NCBI GenBank assembly: GCA_002067855.1
Contig: MVQS01000412.1
Location: 1 to 11,711, forward strand
DNA from: Syntrophaceae bacterium PtaB.Bin038
GTDB lineage: Bacteria > Desulfobacterota > Syntrophia > Syntrophales > UBA2192
DNA: 11,711 nucleotides
Direction of reading: 5' to 3'
Shown: positions 7,341 through 11,711 of the stretch, in pieces
Layout of the letters: every line of letters begins with the position of its first letter
Position numbering within the stretch: the first letter of the stretch is position 1
The notes under the pieces: generated by a model
Database searches by the model: none
Told to the model about the DNA's origin: nothing
Seen by the model: only the letters and a program-made list of their open reading frames with translations
Position numbers and translations under genes: made by a program

Positions 7341-8464
7341 GGTGCCTCCCCCCGCGGTGCCGACTTCTGGTACGTCGAGAGGTTCAGCAGGATCCCCACG
7401 GCCATGCAACTCACGATGAGCGACGTCCCCCCGTACGAGAGGAAGGGCAGGGCCATGCCCTTCGTGGGGATGAGACCCATGACGCCGGCGATGTTGATGA
7501 AGGCCTCCATCGCCAGCAGGATCGTGATCCCCGCGGCCAGGAGGCTCCCGAAGGAGTCCTGCACCCGGAAGGCGATCACGAAGCCCCGGAAGATCAGCAG
7601 CCCGAAGAGCACGATGACCGTGCAGATCCCGATGAAGCCGCTCTCCTCGGCGATGATGGAGAGGATGAAGTCCGTGTGCGGCTCGGGCAGGTAGAAGAGC
7701 TTCTGCATCCCGTCGCCGAGGCCCACGCCGAAGGGCCCCCCCGACCCGAAGGACAGGAAGGACTGGATGATCTGGAACCCCTTGTGCTGCGGGTCCTTCC
7801 AGGGGTCGAGGAAGGTGTTCCAGCGGTCCATCCGGTACCCCTTCATCATGACGAGGGTCGCCGCCAGGGGCACGAGGGCCAGCACCGAGCCCGCGAGGTA
7901 CCGGAAGCGCGCCCCCGCGATGTAGAGCACCGACAGCGCCACGGCCACGATCAGCACGGCCGATCCGAAGTCGGGCTGCCTCACGATGAGCGCCACGGGC
8001 ACCATCACGACGCCCAGCGGCACGAGGAACCCCTTCACGAATTCCTGGATGTGGGCCGATTTGCGCGTCAGGTAGTGGGCCAGGAAGACCACGACGAGGA
8101 CCTTCACCAGCTCGGCCGCCTGGAAGGTGAAAACCCCCAGGTTGAGCCACCGCCTGGCCCCGCCCTTCGTCACGCCGATGCCGGGGATGAAGATCACCGC
8201 CAGGAGCACCAGGGAGACCCCCATGCCCGCGTAGGCCACCCCGCGCAGCCACGTGTAGGGCGTCTTCATGAGCGTGATCATGATCGCGAGACCGATCACG
8301 AGGAACAGCAGCTGCTTCTTGAGGAAGAAGTACCCGTCGCCGTACTTCTGCAGGGCGAGCATGTAGCTCGAGCTGTAGATCATCACGGTGCCGAAGGCGA
8401 TCAGCACGAGCACGATGAAGAACAGGATGAAGTCGGGCCGTCTTCCCCTCGCGGGCCTCTCCAT
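7337..8464 (-). CDS. ftsW: Septal peptidoglycan polymerase FtsW (SEDS family)
   Basis: This polytopic inner-membrane protein polymerises lipid II into glycan strands at the septum, with a partner class B PBP. The product is 375 aa with about ten hydrophobic segments, starting with DFILFFIVLVLIAFGTVMIY (11-30). Family motifs include GARRWLNLG (102-110), the QPDFGSA region (163-169), PEPHTDFILSIIAEESG (260-276), where D265 aligns with the Asp required for SEDS polymerase activity, and GLIPTKGMALPFLSYGG (330-346). It could in principle be RodA, but its place between murD and murG identifies FtsW. The ATG at 8464 is 5 nt after the murD stop, with GGAGG 11 nt upstream. The same frame happens to be open far upstream through murD and mraY; that part is not protein-like. 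Confidence 0.97.
   Translation of the reverse strand: MERPARGRRPDFILFFIVLVLIAFGTVMIYSSSYMLALQKYGDGYFFLKKQLLFLVIGLAIMITLMKTPYTWLRGVAYAGMGVSLVLLAVIFIPGIGVTKGGARRWLNLGVFTFQAAELVKVLVVVFLAHYLTRKSAHIQEFVKGFLVPLGVVMVPVALIVRQPDFGSAVLIVAVALSVLYIAGARFRYLAGSVLALVPLAATLVMMKGYRMDRWNTFLDPWKDPQHKGFQIIQSFLSFGSGGPFGVGLGDGMQKLFYLPEPHTDFILSIIAEESGFIGICTVIVLFGLLIFRGFVIAFRVQDSFGSLLAAGITILLAMEAFINIAGVMGLIPTKGMALPFLSYGGTSLIVSCMAVGILLNLSTYQKSAPRGEAP
7345..7349 (-). promoter_or_regulatory. Ribosome binding site for the GTG start of murG
   Basis: GGAGG, within a run of G, lies 4 nt before the murG GTG and inside the end of ftsW. With the GTGA stop/start overlap it points to translational coupling of ftsW and murG. 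Confidence 0.7.
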
Positions 8465-8469
8465 GGGGA

Positions 8470-9846
8470 TCAGTTCCTCCGCGCCGCCGTTGTCCGGTCT
8501 TCCAGCCGGTTCACCGTTTCCTTGAACACCTCGCCCCGGTGGGCGTAGCTGCGAAACTCGTCGAAGCTCGCGCATCCCGGCGACAGCAGCACCACGTCGC
8601 CGGGGGCGGCATCGGCATACGCCGCGTGAACGGCGTCGCTCATCGTGGCGGCCGTTTGCGTCTTCACGAGGCCGCCGATCTGATCGCCGATGGACGCGCG
8701 GGCCTCGCCGAAGAGGACCATCTCCTTGACGCGACGGCGGATCGTCGGCCCCAGGGCCCTGAAGTCCCCGTTCTTGTCGCGTCCGCCCAGCAGCAGGATC
8801 ACGGGCTGCTCGAAGGCCTCCAGGGCCCGCAGCACGGCGCTCACGTTCGTCCCCTTCGAGTCGTCGTAGAAGGCCACGCCGCCCTTTTCCCCGGCGAACT
8901 CGATCCGGTGGGCCAGCCCCCTGAAGCTCTCCACGGCCCCGGCGATCGCCCCGGGCGGGCAGCCGGCGTACCGGGCGGCCATGACGGCGGCCATCACGTT
9001 CTCCGCGTTGTGCCGCCCGGGGATCCGGATCATCGACAGGGGGTAGCTCTCGACCTCGCGGCCGCCCGTGCGGCACACGAGCTCGGCGCCGCGGAGGCCC
9101 ATCCCCTCGTCGGGCACGCCCGTGGAGCTGAAGAACGCCACCCGGGCCTTGAGGCGCTGCGCCAGTTCGGCCGATCCCGGCTCGTCGGCGTTGAGAACGG
9201 CCAGGTCGCCCGGCTGCTGGTTCTCGAAGATCCGCTCCTTGGCCCGGCGATACTCCTCGTAGTCGGCGTGGTAGTCCAGGTGATCGGGCGCCGTGTTGAG
9301 GAGCACCGCCGCCCGCGCCCGGAACGTCTCGATGCGCTGGAGCTGGAAGCTGCTCAGCTCGAGGACGGCCCAGTCGTCGTCCTGGGGCCCGCCGACGTAG
9401 CCCGCCAGCGGGGTGCCGATGTTGCCGCCCACGAAGGCGCGCTTGCCCGCCTTCGCGAGGATGTGGCCGACGAGGGCGGTCACCGTCGTCTTGCCGTTGG
9501 TGCCGGTGATGGCGATGACGGGCACCCGGAGGAAACGGAAGGCCAGCTCGATCTCGCTCACGACGGGGATGCCCCGCCGCTCGGCCTCGCGGATCAGGGG
9601 GTTGAAGGGCGGCACCCCGGGGGAGGGCACGACGAGGTCCCGGCCGGCGACAACGGCCGCATCCGTGCCGCCCGTGAGGACCCGCAGCGCGAGCCCTTCG
9701 AGGGCCCCCAGGGCCTCCCGGAGATCCGCCTCGGGCTTCTCGTCGGTCACGGTCACGGCGGCGCCCCGCCCGGCCGCGAAGCGAGCCGCGGCGATCCCGG
9801 TTTTGCCGAGGCCCACGATAAGGATCTTTTTCCCCTGCAGCTCCAC
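8470..9846 (-). CDS. murD: UDP-N-acetylmuramoyl-L-alanine--D-glutamate ligase MurD
   Basis: This cytoplasmic ATP-dependent ligase adds D-Glu to UDP-MurNAc-L-Ala. The product is 458 aa, a normal length. It begins with a Rossmann-like domain, KKILIVGLGKTGIAAARF (6-23), and SPGVPP (75-80). Then come the P-loop ITGTNGKTTVTAL (113-125), GGNIGTPL (140-147), ELSSFQL (163-169), APDHLDYH (186-193), RHNAENVMAA (278-287), and in the C-terminal domain YDDSKGTN (327-334), GGRDKNGDF (354-362) and LSPGCASFDEF (421-431). The start is GTG at 9846, which gives the typical short N-terminus; an AGGTGA stretch about 9 nt upstream is a modest ribosome site. It follows mraY by 9 nt and precedes ftsW by 5 nt. Confidence 0.98.
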   Translation of the reverse strand: MELQGKKILIVGLGKTGIAAARFAAGRGAAVTVTDEKPEADLREALGALEGLALRVLTGGTDAAVVAGRDLVVPSPGVPPFNPLIREAERRGIPVVSEIELAFRFLRVPVIAITGTNGKTTVTALVGHILAKAGKRAFVGGNIGTPLAGYVGGPQDDDWAVLELSSFQLQRIETFRARAAVLLNTAPDHLDYHADYEEYRRAKERIFENQQPGDLAVLNADEPGSAELAQRLKARVAFFSSTGVPDEGMGLRGAELVCRTGGREVESYPLSMIRIPGRHNAENVMAAVMAARYAGCPPGAIAGAVESFRGLAHRIEFAGEKGGVAFYDDSKGTNVSAVLRALEAFEQPVILLLGGRDKNGDFRALGPTIRRRVKEMVLFGEARASIGDQIGGLVKTQTAATMSDAVHAAYADAAPGDVVLLSPGCASFDEFRSYAHRGEVFKETVNRLEDRTTAARRN

Positions 9847-9855
9847 GATGCGCTC

Positions 9856-10935
9856 TCACCTCAGCTTCAGCGTGCTGATGGCCACGAGGGCCAGGATGAT
9901 CGAGATGATCCAGAACCGCACGATGACCTTCGGCTCCGCCCACCCCTTGAGCTCGAAGTGGTGATGGATGGGCGCCATGCGGAAGATGCGCTTGCCGTTG
10001 GAGATCTTGAACCAGCCCACCTGGAAGATGACCGACACGGTCTCCATCACGAAGATCCCGCCCACGATGGCCAGCAGCAGCTCCTGCTTGGTCACGATGG
10101 CCAGGGTCCCCAGGGCCCCGCCCAGGGAGAGCGAACCCACGTCGCCCATGAAGATCTGCGCCGGGTAGGTGTTGTACCACAGAAACCCCAGGCAGGCCCC
10201 GACCATGGCCCCGCAGAAGATGGACAGCTCGCCCGTCCCCGGCACGTAGGGGATCTGCAGGTACCCGGAGATTCTCGCGTTGCCGGCGAAGTAGGCGAAG
10301 AGCAGGTACGTGATGAAGCAGATCAGCGCGGGCCCGAGGGCCAGGCCGTCGAGGCCGTCGGTGAGGTTGACGGCGTTGGCGGCCCCCACGATCACGAAGG
10401 CCGTGAAGAGGATGTAGCCCCAGCCCAGGTCCGGCAGCATGGTCTTGAAGAAGGGGATCGTGATCGCCTGGCTGAAGTTGGGCTTGAGGTAGAGGATGAC
10501 CCCGATGAACAGGGCGATGGCAAACTCGAAGACGAGCCTCGTCCGCCCCGGGATCCCCTTGCTGTTGCGCTTCGTGAGCTTCTGGAAATCGTCGAAGAAG
10601 CCGATGAGGCCGAAGCCGACGGTGACGGCGATGAGCATCCACACGAAGTCGTTGGTCAGGTTCGCCCACAGCAGGGTCGAGACCACCACGGCGAAGATAA
10701 TCATGATGCCGCCCATGGTGGGCGTGCCCGACTTGGCCTGGTGCGTGTCGGGCCCGTCCTCGCGGATGGACTGCCCGATCTGCAGCGACTCGAGCTTGCG
10801 GATCAGCCAGGGCCCGACGACGAAACAGATCACGAGCGCCGTGATGGTCGCGTAGATCGTCCGGAACGTGATGTACCGGAACACGTTGAAGTACGAGATG
10901 GTCTCGTGAAGCGGATACAGCAGGTGATAGATCAA
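9856..10935 (-). CDS. mraY: Phospho-N-acetylmuramoyl-pentapeptide-transferase MraY
   Basis: This integral membrane enzyme transfers phospho-MurNAc-pentapeptide to undecaprenyl phosphate, making lipid I. The product is 359 aa, near the usual 360, with about ten membrane segments. Signature motifs are DGPDTHQAKSGTPTMGG (60-76), GFFDDFQK with D115/D116 (112-119), NAVNLTDGLDGLA (187-199), FMGDVGSLSLG with D265 (262-272) and the histidine loop APIHHHFELKGW (321-332). The start is TTG at 10935, with GGAGG 9 nt upstream; MIYHLLYPL is the expected N-terminus and the first internal Met would delete the first membrane segments. The 109-nt leader after murF carries a possible terminator and an alternative hairpin, so expression of mraY and everything downstream might be adjusted there. 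Confidence 0.98.
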   Translation of the reverse strand: MIYHLLYPLHETISYFNVFRYITFRTIYATITALVICFVVGPWLIRKLESLQIGQSIREDGPDTHQAKSGTPTMGGIMIIFAVVVSTLLWANLTNDFVWMLIAVTVGFGLIGFFDDFQKLTKRNSKGIPGRTRLVFEFAIALFIGVILYLKPNFSQAITIPFFKTMLPDLGWGYILFTAFVIVGAANAVNLTDGLDGLALGPALICFITYLLFAYFAGNARISGYLQIPYVPGTGELSIFCGAMVGACLGFLWYNTYPAQIFMGDVGSLSLGGALGTLAIVTKQELLLAIVGGIFVMETVSVIFQVGWFKISNGKRIFRMAPIHHHFELKGWAEPKVIVRFWIISIILALVAISTLKLR

Positions 10936-10944
10936 CTCGACAGA

Positions 10945-10949
10945 CCTCC
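10945..10949 (-). promoter_or_regulatory. Ribosome binding site deciding the TTG start of mraY
   Basis: GGAGG lies 9 nt before the TTG at 10935. It immediately follows the U-rich tract of the hairpin and supports the rare start codon. Confidence 0.75.
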
Positions 10950-10988
10950 AAAATACAAAACCCCAACCCGGTGCACAAGCAGTTGGGG
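10950..10988 (-). terminator. Possible intrinsic terminator or attenuator before mraY
   Basis: On the transcribed strand, CCCCAAC (10988-10982) pairs with GTTGGGG (10967-10961). TGC can pair with GCA inside the loop, closing a TTGT tetraloop with CCGG bulged out. The right arm runs straight into TTTTGTATTTT (10960-10950), a U-rich tract. Stem plus U tract is the form of a rho-independent terminator. It lies in the murF-mraY gap, just before the mraY ribosome site. Because essential genes follow, full termination seems unlikely; partial readthrough is inferred. The stem is short (7 bp plus 3), so this is tentative. Confidence 0.45.
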
Positions 10989-11008
10989 GTGCCGAGGCGC
11001 TTGGCCCC
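10986..11008 (-). promoter_or_regulatory. Alternative hairpin that overlaps the putative terminator arm
   Basis: On the transcribed strand, GGGGCC (11008-11003) can pair with GGC-A-CCC (10993-10987), with one bulged A. The CCC uses part of the left arm of the terminator-like hairpin, so the two folds exclude each other, as terminator and antiterminator do. It may instead be part of a GTAGGGGC-type intergenic palindrome with no regulatory role. Confidence 0.25.
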
Positions 11009-11044
11009 TACAGATTGAGGTCGTATCCCTATCACAGGTCCTTT

Positions 11045-11711
11045 TCACTTTGCAACCCCGATCGTGCCCAGGATCGCCTGGACGATCTCCTCCATTTTCA
11101 TCTTCCGCGAGCCCTTGACGAGGACCCAGTCGCCGGCCTTGAGGCAGGCCTTCAGGTGGGCCACCGTCTCCTCCGTGGAGAGGTCGACGAGCACCTGGTC
11201 GCCCTTCATCCCCCGCTTCAGGGCCCCCTTGGCCGTCGCCCGGGCGAAGCCCCCCCGGAGGTAGGCCTTGCCGACCCCCGTCTCGGCCACGGCCCGGCCG
11301 ATCTCCTCGTGGTAGCGTTCCGCCTCGTTGCCCAGCTCGAGCATGTCGCCCAGGATGACCGTGCTCTTGCACTCGCCCTTGAGCCCCTGCAGGGTCTTGA
11401 GGGCCGCCGCGACGGAGGCGGGGTTGGCGTTGTACGTGTCGTCGATGAGGCAGGCGCCGTTCTTGAGCCGCCAGACCTCCATGCGCCCCCCCACGGGACG
11501 GAAGGCCATGAGCCCCCGGCAGATCGCGTCGAAGCCGAAGCCCGCGCCGAGCGCCGCGGCCGCCGCGGCCAGGGCGTTCGACACGTTGTGGAACCCCAGC
11601 ACCGGCAGCAGGATCTCCCGCGAGGCCCCGGCGGCAAGGAGCGTGAACACGGTGCCCCTCTCGGCCTCGTGGGCGATGCGGGAGGCCGTCACGTCGGCGT
11701 CGGCGTCGATC
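11045..11711 (-). CDS. murF: UDP-MurNAc-tripeptide--D-Ala-D-Ala ligase MurF, C-terminal part (5' end outside window)
   Basis: This Mur ligase completes the UDP-MurNAc-pentapeptide by adding D-Ala-D-Ala. Only the last 221 residues are present; the frame is open to the window edge, so the N-terminal domain and P-loop are missing because of the cut, not through decay. The fragment shows VLGFHNVSNALAAAAAAL (37-54), the central-to-C-terminal domain motif LIDDTYNANP (88-97), VILGDMLELG (118-127) and the C-terminal LVKGSRKMKMEEIV (197-210). These are standard for MurF and distinguish it from MurE. A GTG at 11692 could be mistaken for a start but lies mid-domain. The gene ends 109 nt before mraY, matching the usual murE-murF-mraY order. 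Confidence 0.96.
   Translation of the reverse strand, partial: IDADADVTASRIAHEAERGTVFTLLAAGASREILLPVLGFHNVSNALAAAAAALGAGFGFDAICRGLMAFRPVGGRMEVWRLKNGACLIDDTYNANPASVAAALKTLQGLKGECKSTVILGDMLELGNEAERYHEEIGRAVAETGVGKAYLRGGFARATAKGALKRGMKGDQVLVDLSTEETVAHLKACLKAGDWVLVKGSRKMKMEEIVQAILGTIGVAK

Noticed and set aside
7337..11035. A single 1232-codon minus-strand frame that includes ftsW
   Set aside because: Only the last 375 codons are FtsW. The upstream part runs through murD and mraY in a wrong frame, is Arg/Gly/Pro-rich and has no family motifs; it is open because of GC bias.
11022..11055. A sigma70-type promoter at the murF end (TTGCAA followed by TAGGGA)
   Set aside because: The -35-like hexamer is fair, but no acceptable -10 lies at 16-18 nt; the best match keeps only two consensus bases.
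8539..11118. An 859-codon plus-strand frame, and other long plus-strand frames across the window
   Set aside because: These are antisense to clearly recognised genes, have low-complexity Asp/Gly/His/Arg/Leu-rich products and show no motifs, as expected of shadows in GC-rich DNA.

Overview
The window is one continuous stretch of a division and cell wall (dcw) cluster, all read from the minus strand. In transcription order, from high to low coordinates, it holds murF (3' part only), mraY, murD, ftsW, murG, murC, murB, ftsQ, ftsA, ftsZ and the 5' part of a probable radical SAM protein gene. I found no supportable gene on the plus strand. The many long plus-strand reading frames are GC-driven antisense shadows of these genes.

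The DNA is strongly GC-rich. The protein set is that of a Gram-negative with a classic murein precursor pathway and an FtsA/FtsZ/FtsQ/FtsW divisome. Features that suggest a deltaproteobacterium (Desulfobacterota, for example the Syntrophales/Syntrophobacteria or Geobacter side) are: murB placed between murC and ftsQ, the type-II-length MurB, MurC and MraY N-termini that resemble that group, and a radical SAM gene straight after ftsZ. This placement is inferred from remembered family resemblance, not from a search.

Layout. At 11711-9856, murF (adds D-Ala-D-Ala) is followed by a 109-nt gap with a hairpin/U-tract structure, then mraY (makes lipid I). At 9846-6246, murD, ftsW and murG are tightly packed: gaps of 9 and 5 nt, then a 4-nt GTGA overlap. 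At 6245-6119 lies a gap with inverted heptanucleotide repeats, followed by murC (6118-4706). At 4705-4528 lies a second gap with a different repeat/hairpin element. Then come murB and ftsQ, 1 nt apart, a 118-nt gap, ftsA, ftsZ (14-nt gap) and the radical SAM gene (1-nt gap).

The genes work together as follows. MurB, MurC, MurD and MurF make UDP-MurNAc-pentapeptide in the cytoplasm. MraY and MurG make lipid I and lipid II at the inner membrane. FtsW polymerises lipid II at the septum. FtsQ links the cytoplasmic and periplasmic parts of the divisome. FtsA tethers FtsZ filaments to the membrane. ddl, often found between murB/murC and ftsQ in other bacteria, is absent here.

This is core, conserved biology and I see no undescribed system. 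The points worth a second look are the non-coding elements in three operon gaps (including a possible attenuator before mraY), a doubled FtsZ C-terminal peptide motif, frequent TTG/GTG starts, and the radical SAM gene coupled to ftsZ.
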